This document shows, one piece after another, positions 20,263 to 28,218 of a stretch of 28,218 nt of DNA (position 1 is its first letter; each line of letters starts with the position of its first letter). The position numbers and the translations under genes were made by a program. Origin of the DNA: Chromera velia (lineage: Eukaryota > Sar > Chromeraceae); contig JAHBMJ010000838.1 of the NCBI GenBank assembly GCA_018398765.1, positions 1 to 28,218 of the forward strand, written 5' to 3'. The notes beneath the pieces were generated by a model that made no database searches, was not told the DNA's origin, and saw nothing but the letters and a program-made list of their open reading frames with translations.

Positions 20263-22038
20263 TGTGTTTCAACCCCGGCTTCTCTCATTCTTCAGTCTAA
20301 ACATAAAAAAGAACCCCTCATCGCAGCATTTGTAGACTTTTCCAAAGCCTTTGATACAGTGCCCAGAGAGAAAATGTTAGAAAGATTGAAGGATGAAGGG
20401 GTCAGTCAGGCAGACATCCACATGATTCATTCCCTGTACTGTAATGTTGCTGCAAGGGTTGATGGGGGGGACAAGTGCTTGTCAGAGGGGGCGGGTGTGA
20501 AACAGGGTGGTCCTCTTTCTCCTCTTCTTTTTCTCCTGTTTATAAACAATTTACACAAAGCCCTCAGCTGTAAAAACTAACAGCCGAATGGTAATGAAGG
20601 AAGGAGCGCTTTGAAACCTGTCAAGCTTTCCACAACTCTAATAGAGAGTATTGGTTATGCTGATGACCTTGTGTTGTTTGCCCACAGCGCCGCAGACCTG
20701 CAAGAGAGACTCCGGCGCCTCGAGGTATACTGCAATGAACACGGACTCATGGTAAACTTGAAGAAAACAAAGATCCTTCGTCTACCCTCCTCTGATCCTC
20801 TCATTGATCCCGCTTCCCCTTTTGTTTTTAATGGAAGGCCGGTTGAGCATGTTGATAAATACAAATACCTCGGCAACTGGATCTTTGAAAGGGGGGATCT
20901 ATCTAAAACTGTGAAAGCAAGAATTGAATCGGCAGAAAGGGCACTGGGGGGTGTGTTTGGAACTCTTTCTTCAATTGGTTTCGTTTCTTCTTTTTCTTGA
21001 ATTCAACTGTTTAAAGCTCTTTGGGTGCCCGTTACAATGTTTGGTCTTGAAGCCCTTCCTCTCAGGCAGTCAGATGTTCAATGCCTCGATGCATTACAAC
21101 TTCGTTTTGTTCGCTGGTCATTTGGTTTATCCCATGACTCTTTTGTCTCGCCCTCTCTTCATTTCTTTGGTTTGGAACCCTTTGGCTGTCTGCTTGCGAA
21201 ACAGGTAGCCAGCTTCTTTCAGTCTCTTAAATCTATAGAACGCGCCTTGTCCACGGCTGTATGGGAGGCGTGCATCGCTGGTTCTAGTGCCCCTTTTGTG
21301 TTCTCCACCAAACGTCTGGCTATGCCCCTTAACAATTCTTTCCTTGAAGACACGAATGAGCCACGCCAAGAAAAACTAAAAAAAAAAAGGAAATATAAAC
21401 GGAAAGAGACGTGTCGCAAGATCCAGACGAACCAATGGCTTGGGGAATGGGCTAGAAGGCAGGAAGGCAGCAGGAATAGAGACAGAATCTTCTATCCCCA
21501 TGCTGCCTTCACTAATTTCCAAAGAGAGAACCCTTCTAGTCTGAGACAGAGGCTCTCCATGCTCCTCCTAGCAGAAAGGAAATGGCAGTCACGTCCGTCA
21601 GACACAGAAAACGATCTACACATACGCACGCTGTCCCTTTGTCTTCTTAAATCCTCTGTGAACATCCGCCCTCTCCTAAGAGTGATGACGGGTGGTTATA
21701 TGCAGCAGGGGGAGCTAGAGAAGACCTGCTCAGCTTGCTCTAGCAGAAAAGTTTGTGATGAGATCCACTAAGTCTTGCTCATGGAATATGCAAACACAGA
21801 GAGGGAAAGACAGAAGCTTGACGAAATCATCAGCAGAAGAAAAGGGCGCGCGCCTATTGAGAAACGGGTGGAAATTGCGCAATGGGTGGCTGCCTCTGCT
21901 GGTAGAGGAGTGGGGGAGAATGAAAAGAAAGTCCGAGAGATGATCGCTCTTATTTCGTCGTTCCAGCCTCTGGCGGGCATGAGGGCGGTTGAGGAGTGTA
22001 TAGCCAAATTGGAGAGAGTTCGTGTTGACATGTGTTAA
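20263..22038 (+). pseudogene. LINE RT ORF with three in-frame stops
   Basis: A remnant of the element's polyprotein, about 590 codons, with catalytic RT residues kept (FVDFSKAFD, YADD) but nonsense codons after LSCKN, FSSFS and CDEIH. Basic KKKRKYKRKE lies near 21380-21410. The left boundary is where RT-like sequence (LILQSKHKKEPLIAAF) becomes recognisable. Confidence 0.88.
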
Positions 22039-22155
22039 TGGATCAATGCGCTAGGTCAACAAACCAACATTGTATGTCATGCCCCGTGGTTGGCCAGAGC
22101 CTAAGTAGTGGCTCACCGGCTTTAACCACCTCAATTCAATTCAATTCAATTCAAA
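20263..22155 (+). mobile_element. Degenerate LINE with reverse transcriptase
   Basis: A 5'-truncated non-LTR retrotransposon. RT motifs in order: AAFVDFSKAFDTVPR (motif A), GVKQGGPLSPLLFLLFINN (motif B), GYADDLVLFA (catalytic YADD), then KYKYLGNWI and the thumb region. The C-terminal CSACSSRKVCDEIH resembles the Cys/His finger near the end of many LINE proteins. The whole coding part stays in one frame to TAA at 22036-22038, interrupted by in-frame stops at 20578 (TAA), 20998 (TGA) and 21769 (TAA). No frameshift is needed. The 3' UTR ends in ATTCA pentamer repeats at about 22132-22153, as in the truncated copy at 205-325. Endonuclease and ORF1 are missing. The element is inactive. Clade not assigned. 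Confidence 0.92.
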
Positions 22156-22990
22156 TATTTTAATCATATTTAAACTAAAGTTGTAAAACTAGAGTTGCAG
22201 CTAGAACTGTATGCAGTTAGTTGCATCCAGTGGTAGGATTTAATTAATTACTCTATACTAGATTCTATACAGGCAGCGGCTATATATGAGAGAAGCTCGA
22301 TAATTTCTAGTATAATTTAGGGTTTAATCTAGGGTTTAATAGTGACCCGGGTAAGCTTTTGACTAGGTTTTTGAGTAGCTTTAAAAATTAGGCTTTCAAA
22401 CAAGTAATTTGAAGTAAAGATTGACTTACAGCATTACACTTGTCACTTACTAAATTAAGTTTTGAAAAGCTTTTTCTTTGTATGCAAAAAAACTGTTGTT
22501 CATCAAACTGGTAGCTTCTGGGGTAGCTCCACAAGTAGCGCTCCGCAACATAATATTATTTTATATAAAATCAGTAACTCTTTAAGAGCAGTATAGAACT
22601 AAGTATGCATGGAATACCAATTTAAAGATTATCCTTTGCCACCGACTTGTTCATTTTAAGCAGTTTGGATCGAGTCTTTCACTCAGTGTTAGACTTCTAG
22701 TGCAGGAGTCGGTACAACGTAGGAGGACTCTACTAGTCACTCTAGCTAGGTATTAAATCATACTTTAATACACACTGATTTCCGTGACTGTAATTAAAAA
22801 ACAAATTAAGACTCTCTGAACGTGGACCGTGTTACACAATTGTATTAGTTTTAATAAAATCACTACAGCAAAATAGAAAACGGTTGAAATACTGGAATGA
22901 TCCTACAGGAATGATCGAGCACTATACGTGCCCTCACGATCGTCTGTTTGCTCTCAGCCTGAGCTCGCGAATCACCGCCTCCCCTTGGGC
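22156..22990. other. AT-rich non-coding DNA
   Basis: No ORF or RNA gene was found. It holds many TAATTA, CTAGA and TTTAATCTAGGGTTTAAT motifs (the last duplicated near 22316-22340). It separates the LINE from the convergent 3' end of the HNH-like gene. Confidence 0.6.
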
Positions 22991-24340
22991 CTACAGTGCG
23001 TCCCCGATCTTCTCTGCATCATCGCCCAGTTTTCTGCAAAGCTCCTTGTGCCTGCCCTCGGTGAAGATCGTTGGGTTCTTCCCGTGTCTCTTCTCAATCT
23101 TGTCATGCAATTTTTCGTCACATGCAACCTCAAGAGCGACTTTCGCTGCCAGCCGACTCTTCTCCTTACCTGCAATGAAGCAGTTGAAATGGTCAAAATG
23201 GTCCCCTATCTGAATGTTGAACGACCCCCCCAACGCGTACAAAAAATTATCCACATGGTCAGGACCCCCATTGCTAGTCGCAATGATGTGGTACACATGC
23301 TGACCCTCATGCTTGGCGCCTTCACATGTGGTCAGCAGATTCGCTTCTTTAAGGATGCGTGCAAACTCTGCTCGTGTCATGAAACCGTGAACGGCGGTTT
23401 TCTTCCTCACATCCTCTATAATCTTCTCGGCCTTCTCCAACTTCTCCCTGCACTCCTCCACCTCCGCACTGCGTGCCCTCTCTGCCTCTTCAGCCGCCTC
23501 TAGGGCATCCTTCATCTCTCTCAAGTGCTCCTCTGCATCCCTCTGGAGCTTGTTCTGCTCCTCAAACATGGTGATCATCTTCTCAATCATCTCACGCTGC
23601 CTGCCGTCAAGCCCCAGAATGCGGGAGGCGAGACCTTCGCAGGTCTGGGGAGAGGTCCTGGAGGCGACAGTCGCACTCGCAGGCTGCTGAGACCCTGATG
23701 GAAGCTGCTGCTGAGAGGAAGAGGAGGAGAAGGAGGAAGATTCGGGCTTAGAGATGGGAGGACGGACCTTGTCAGGGGTGACCTCCTGGTTCTTCAACCA
23801 CTGGAGAAGCTTGTCAAGGAAGTAAGAGTGGCGTTTCTCTTCAGTCCAATCTTTCCGGGGTCTGAAGGGGATCTTCCTCTCTCGACAAAGACGCGTGAGC
23901 GCCTCGACAGACTGTTCCTTCAAGACACTCCAATGAGGAAGAACTTCAGACCGGAGAGTTTCGGCCTCCTCGTCTCCCATTTCGTCCTCGGAAGAGACGG
24001 CGTCATCGTCGTCGTCAGAGACCTCACAGCCGTCTCCTGACGCACGCAGACCTTGTGGGGTGTGTGGATTCTCTGCGCTTTCTACTTGCGTCCACTCACC
24101 CCCCTTCTCCCTGTATGCAATGCACTTTTCATCTGCACCAATCGCCTCCCACCTGTCCAGAAGGTCATTGAACCTCCCGTTCTGGAAGGCCACAAGCTTC
24201 CCTTCTTCATCCACAGCCTGCCATCTCTCGTTGTCGTTGTTCCACTTGCCTTTCAGTTCCTCGGCTTTGTTCAGAGGGTCTGGCAGAGGGAAGTGGGGCG
24301 GCCTGCCTGCCTTCAGAGACGGCGGGGGTGTCTCGGCCAT
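22991..24340 (-). CDS. Coiled-coil protein with HNH-like C-terminus
   Basis: An intronless 449-aa frame from ATG at 24340 (MAETPPPSL), the best in-frame start. Residues 32-90 hold two or three Trp-centred units (ERWQAVDEEGKLVAF, DRWEAIGADEKCIAY, GEWTQVE). Residues 105-128 are acidic (DDDDD, EDEMGDEEAE), 200-232 Ser/Gln-rich and low complexity, and 247-314 a strong coiled coil (EEHLREMKDALEAAEEAERA). The C-terminal part has HVYHIIATSNGG (348-359), DHVDNF (361-366) and FDHFNCFIAGKEK, an order like the HNH fold with His351 and Asn365 as candidates, but the usual Cys pairs are absent. The HNH call is inference. It may be a nuclease-derived orphan from an expanded family. Transcribed divergently from the gene at 25452. 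Confidence 0.5.
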   Translation of the reverse strand: MAETPPPSLKAGRPPHFPLPDPLNKAEELKGKWNNDNERWQAVDEEGKLVAFQNGRFNDLLDRWEAIGADEKCIAYREKGGEWTQVESAENPHTPQGLRASGDGCEVSDDDDDAVSSEDEMGDEEAETLRSEVLPHWSVLKEQSVEALTRLCRERKIPFRPRKDWTEEKRHSYFLDKLLQWLKNQEVTPDKVRPPISKPESSSFSSSSSQQQLPSGSQQPASATVASRTSPQTCEGLASRILGLDGRQREMIEKMITMFEEQNKLQRDAEEHLREMKDALEAAEEAERARSAEVEECREKLEKAEKIIEDVRKKTAVHGFMTRAEFARILKEANLLTTCEGAKHEGQHVYHIIATSNGGPDHVDNFLYALGGSFNIQIGDHFDHFNCFIAGKEKSRLAAKVALEVACDEKLHDKIEKRHGKNPTIFTEGRHKELCRKLGDDAEKIGDAL

Positions 24341-25451
24341 GAGACGACACACATGCAGAGAAGTAGACGGTGGTTACAGACGGACTCTCTCGAGTCAAGT
24401 CACGAGGTTACCGGCCTTCTGAAGTTTAATCTTCTGCTGCAGCATCCCGTGCTTTTTCAAGCCCGATCACTGAAAAATGCCACGGCACAAGAAAGCGCAT
24501 CTGAACACAAATGCTCCTTCCAATTCCTTCGGCACACCTTTCAACCGACTGAACTGTCCAACACTTCAAGTCCACCAATTCCTGCTGGCATCAATGAAGA
24601 ACGAAGGGACGTCCAATTCAGATCACCGATATTCTTGCTGAGAGCCTCGTGCAATTTACGGTGCAAACACTCGCTTCTGACTTTGTTTGAACTTATAGCT
24701 CGCGGGTCCGATTCGGGAGACGCGCGGAGACAGGGAGACGGCGCCTACATAGGTCAGAAATCCTCGCATTGCGCGCTCGAGTCACATGCATGCATGCATC
24801 TGCATATGGGATTTCTGATGGAGACGGCGCCGGTCTATTACTACCAGTTCGCATTTCTTCACTGTCTCTGAAAGCAAAAAACCTCTCCAAGTCTGAGAAC
24901 TTAGACATGGAGACATTATGGGGACACTGCAATCCAATACGAGGTCTTTGCTCATATATTTGGTGCCCCTGACTGCCGTAGAACAATCATTTGCCAGGGG
25001 TTCGAAAAAAACCTGTCGGGTCCGGCGTGTCGAGCAGCTTGCAGATGTCGATCGATCAGAATGCGAGTCTGCGAAAAGAGAGACAGAGAAGTTCTTCTAA
25101 AAACTTCATAGAGAAGCTTCCAACAAGGCGCTTGTATTCTCTTTGATGAGCGGCGTCGGCCGGCCGGGAGACGGCAAAACCACTGCATGCATGCGTTTGC
25201 CGTGGCGTCCCGGAAGTTCTAGTCGCGTAGACCGTGCTTTCTTTGCAGGTTTAAGCTAATCCTGTATTTGGTTAGAGTTCTGCCAATCAATCTGACCTTC
25301 TGTCCCTCTTGTGGGGTGCCGCGTTGTCCCGAGTCTTCATGCATGCGACCATAGAGATTTTCCCAGAAGCTCTAAGTTTGTGCCACAGCTGTGCCAGTGT
25401 GTTCGGCAGGTAATTCCTCTGACAAGAAACGAATTCAGAGGCGCGCTTTCA
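24341..25451. promoter_or_regulatory. Divergent promoter region with GCATGC palindromes
   Basis: 1.1 kb between divergent start codons with no supported ORF. It contains TGCATGCATGCA at 24787-24798, TGCATGCATGC at 25184-25194 and TGCATGC at 25340-25346. GCATGC is a known binding core of some apicomplexan AP2 factors. Promoter use is inference. Confidence 0.45.
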
Positions 25452-26630
25452 ATGGTGTCTGGTGCATTCCGGCCGTTCGGCAAATGGTGCTTGAAGGCAG
25501 GAAACGGCAGAGTGGTCGTTCTCAGTGTGTCAGTGACCCCGTGTATAGTAACGTCCCCTCCCAGTTTTGCGATGACAGAGGCTGGTTCTTCTGTCTGCTG
25601 GAGGACGCTTGTGTGCCCTGGCAATGAAGGACTGGTGGGACCAAAGGCTGCGTATTTTGAAAGGGGTCGAGGGGGGGACCCATCCTCGTTCGTTCCATTT
25701 GTGCCTGGAGGGAGAGAAAGGGAAAGGGGACCTGATGGATCCTCATTAACACGTCGCCCTTTTGTTGGTCCAGGAGAGAGCAGGCCGGACTGTCACACAG
25801 CAGACTTTGGCGCCCTCAGTTTTTCCTGGAGTCAGATGCTCCTCAGACTTCTGCCCTTTGGGTCCAAATTGAAGAAAGACAGGGACCCCCCTGGACAGGG
25901 CAGGCGAGAGACAGACTCCGACAGTGGAGCCTTCAGCTCGTCCTGGGGAGGCATGAGTGTGGGGTCGAACATGGTGTTCCGGTCTCAGACGGTGGACGGG
26001 ATGGTAGACCTGGTGGGAGGCAGGGGGTACAGAGAGGAGGTCCTCAGACAGGCTGCTGAAAGGGTATGTGGAAGGATGAGTGCGGAAGATGTGAAGAGAG
26101 GGGTGAGGTGCAACGTTGGACAGGCAGTCAGCGTGCCTCCAACATTATCCTCTGGCCCGGCACTGCACAAACAGTTCGATAATATTGTGCACGTGGTAGC
26201 GCCTGCTTGGAGTGAGGTGGGTGGGAATGAGGAAGAGTGGGGTGGGGGGGTAAGGGCCTCGTTGATGGCAGGGTGGAGGGAGGGGGTCGTGAGTGCCCTG
26301 AGTGGCGGGGAGTCCGGTGGTTGTTTTGTGATTCTGACGACGCCGTTGATTGGGGCAGGGACTCGGGGAGGGGGGGTCGAGAGGGTATGCAGGGAGGCAG
26401 CGGATGCAGGGATTGCCTTCATAGAAGAGGAGGTGGGGGTAAATTATCGGGACGACTCAGATACTGTAGAGGAAGATTGTGGTGGAAGCACTCAGCCTCC
26501 GAGGGCAATGGTGAGAGGATGCGGCTTCTGTATCTCATTTGCGCTCCAAAATGAAGAGACAGCAAAGTTCTTGTCTGCTATGATCAAAGAAAGGCTAAAA
26601 GGAAAGTCGTTGTTCAGTCAAGAAATATGA
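25452..26630 (+). CDS. Macro-domain-like protein
   Basis: A 392-aa intronless frame from the first in-frame ATG (MVSGAFRPFGKW) to TGA at 26630. The pattern follows a macro domain, a fold that binds ADP-ribose or removes it from proteins. NGRVVVLSVSVTPCIV and TLVCPGNEGLVGPKAA (18-67) resemble the first strand and the IVNAAN segment. GGRGYREEVLRQAAERV (189-205) resembles the helix after the glycine loop. GQAVSVPP then QFDNIVHVVAPAW (241-253) matches the conserved HxVGP strand. FVILTTPLIGAGTRGGG (292-308) resembles the final phosphate-binding loop. Residues about 70-185 form a long Gly/Arg/Ser-rich insertion inside the domain, and the tail is acidic then basic. The catalytic Asn of hydrolytic macro domains appears changed (CPGNEG keeps one Asn). 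Assignment is by motif order, so moderate. Confidence 0.58.
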   Translation: MVSGAFRPFGKWCLKAGNGRVVVLSVSVTPCIVTSPPSFAMTEAGSSVCWRTLVCPGNEGLVGPKAAYFERGRGGDPSSFVPFVPGGRERERGPDGSSLTRRPFVGPGESRPDCHTADFGALSFSWSQMLLRLLPFGSKLKKDRDPPGQGRRETDSDSGAFSSSWGGMSVGSNMVFRSQTVDGMVDLVGGRGYREEVLRQAAERVCGRMSAEDVKRGVRCNVGQAVSVPPTLSSGPALHKQFDNIVHVVAPAWSEVGGNEEEWGGGVRASLMAGWREGVVSALSGGESGGCFVILTTPLIGAGTRGGGVERVCREAADAGIAFIEEEVGVNYRDDSDTVEEDCGGSTQPPRAMVRGCGFCISFALQNEETAKFLSAMIKERLKGKSLFSQEI

Positions 26631-27975
26631 AACACAACTTGAACTTTTTATCTGTTGATATCTAGGTATAGCCCGTATAGGTTGATAATTTAAAACTCTG
26701 TTGTTAACCCTAGGGGGGGTTCGACTTAATTCTAGAGTTAATTCTTACAAAAAATCTACAGAAATTAACAGAAATGATATAAGTTTAAAAAATTCAAGTT
26801 GTTAATTGCTGCAATTCTAACTAGAATTCTAGCTAGAATTATTCAATTAACGTTGTTCAGTATGAATCACAAAAAAAAATCTGTTTCCAAGTCCGTCTAA
26901 TTCTAGCTTAATTCAAAGCTTATTGTTTAACTTCAAATTTAGAATATTCAAAAAAATAAACATTTTACTATAATATATTTTCTTTAATTTATGTGGTACT
27001 AGAGATGATCAAAGCCGGTAACGCTGCCGGTTACTTACAGTGTCTTTTTCTAGGTTTTAGTTATATAACTGGCTAGTTGCTTACTAATTTTTTTATACTA
27101 TGTAGGTTGGTTCAAAGTATACTTACCTCCAGACATTAATCCTATTCTATCCTATCCTATACTTTCAACCTAACTTTTAACATAATATAGAATCATGCAC
27201 TCAGATAAAACTTGTAGAGCTGTTTACTTTAATTAAAGAACATTATTCTATAAAACTATAGTTAACTACTTACAAGCGACGCTAGAAGCGACGTTACTAG
27301 CGGCGTTATCATAGCTTTATAATGTACAAATTAGGTTAAACATACACATTAAAATGATTGAGAAGTGGTGCATTGACTTAGGAATTGACCCATATGAGTT
27401 GCGCATCGGACTTCCAGAAACCACAAGTGGACATTTTTATTCTCTACTTGTTTAACAGTATCCAACTTCACGATGGTTCCGCACCAGCCGCCTGCATGTA
27501 TGTCGATCAAAGTAATACAAACAAGATCATATCGCACCGAAGCGCTGGAGACACTCCATGCTCTTCATAGAATATTCTCACGCTCGACGCACCACGCATC
27601 ATGCATGCATCTGATCGACCATCATACGCCCCCCTGCATGGCAAGTGACTCGGTCCAGTATGCAGACAGAGAGGCGGACGGATTCTCAACATTTCTTAGC
27701 CTTGCCTTTCCAGACACACCAAAGACGAACAGATGAACGGACAAGACACAAAAACCACCAAAACTTGCACCTGTCCAGAATGCGATGGAGGAGGGAGGGA
27801 CTGCTCCGTCGATCTGGCCCCTTTCCATCCTTTACAATTGGCAGCATTCGAGTCTTTATCCTCTCACAAAGAATCCGCGACCGCAGGATAGTCACACCAT
27901 AACAAAACAATATTCGACCCCACCGACACATGGCAGGCAACCCTACAAAAAACGCGTGCCTTGCTGCCCACCTAC
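26631..27975. other. AT-rich DNA and unassigned sequence
   Basis: 26640-27360 is strongly AT-rich with repeated CTAGAATT units (26745-26845) and no ORF. 27400-27975 is more balanced and may hold the 3' exons or 3' UTR of the gene whose exon lies at 27976-28094. One candidate last exon on the minus strand starts after CTGGAAAG near 27674 and reads ARLRNVENPSASL to a TGA, but I cannot confirm it. A TGCATGCA palindrome lies at 27602-27609. Confidence 0.45.
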
Positions 27976-28094
27976 CTTTGACCGTTGTCGGTCCTGCTGG
28001 TTGAGCATGGCCAGGTACCCGGCCGCGTTGACCCCAACGCCCATGCCGCCTGCGGAGTCGTACCTGCCCATGCCCATGTGGTAACGCTCCCTCT
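27976..28094 (-). CDS. Internal exon of an unidentified gene, partial
   Basis: A 119-nt exon bounded by acceptor TTTCTGCAG and donor AAAG|GTAGGT. It encodes RERYHMGMGRYDSAGGMG and then VGVNAAGYLAMLNQQDRQRS, a Met/Gly-rich stretch followed by a helix-like segment. G/C-rich third positions contrast with the CA-rich intron upstream and the AT-rich flank. The family is not recognised. Earlier exons lie beyond the right edge. Confidence 0.5.
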
Positions 28095-28104
28095 CTGCAG
28101 AAAC

Positions 28105-28168
28105 CCACACACACACACATACATACACACACACACACACACACATACACATACACATACACATACAG
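28105..28168. repeat. (CA)n/(CATA) microsatellite
   Basis: CA units with ATAC interruptions, inside the intron before the exon at 27976-28094. On the gene strand this is TG/TATG next to the acceptor. Confidence 0.9.
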
Positions 28169-28206
28169 ACAGTGAGGGGACAGGCGGAGAGACGGACCCC
28201 CCCGCT

Positions 28207-28218
28207 CCCCCCCCCCCC
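28207..28218. other. Poly-C at right window edge
   Basis: Twelve C end the window, mirroring the poly-G start. It probably marks a contig end. Confidence 0.6.

Overview
The window is nuclear DNA of a spliceosomal eukaryote, not a prokaryote. Three genes can be assembled exon by exon with consistent phases, introns run from about 130 to 740 bp, and simple repeats (CA, GA, CT, GTCA, TCTA) are common. I lean towards a chromerid or apicomplexan-related alveolate such as Chromera. The grounds are mixed GC, orphan genes, poly-G assembly breaks and GCATGC palindromes near gene starts. This is inference and nothing here proves the taxon. The window begins with poly-G and ends with poly-C, so it may be one whole contig.

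Layout. A truncated LINE 3' end (minus) lies at 205-325. A nine-exon tRNA-His guanylyltransferase gene (Thg1, minus) fills 431-4729. A two-exon orphan gene with GIY-YIG-nuclease-like motifs and a Cys-rich tail (minus, 5100-6303) lies between short inverted repeats at 5009 and 6710. Next come AT-rich DNA, copy A of a dispersed repeat (about 7736-8300), a small CxxC-rich ORF (minus, 8954-9385), two clusters of GC-rich palindromes (9817-9898, 10765-10856) and an intronless orphan membrane protein (plus, 11115-11888). Copies B and C of the same dispersed repeat follow (about 11979-13380). A three-exon mARC/MOSC molybdenum-cofactor protein (minus, 14156-15920) has an assembly gap in its second intron. 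A five-exon CAP/SCP secreted protein (plus, 16877-19119) is followed by a decayed LINE with reverse transcriptase (plus, about 20263-22155). The right part has a divergent pair: a coiled-coil protein with an HNH-like C-terminus (minus, 22991-24340) and a macro-domain-like protein (plus, 25452-26630). Then comes AT-rich sequence, and finally one internal exon of a further minus-strand gene that leaves the window.

The recognised genes are ordinary eukaryotic housekeeping or accessory functions (tRNA-His maturation, N-oxide reduction, a secreted CAP protein, possible ADP-ribose binding). They do not form an operon-like pathway. The most unusual signal is at the splice sites: 5' splice sites are dominated by GTCAGT rather than GTAAGT or GTGAGT, and several continue directly into GTCA or GTCT microsatellite repeats. 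Other points of interest are a three-copy repeat family, hairpin-forming GC-rich clusters, a LINE frame closed by three stops but without frameshift, and enrichment of TGCATGCA in the divergent promoter.
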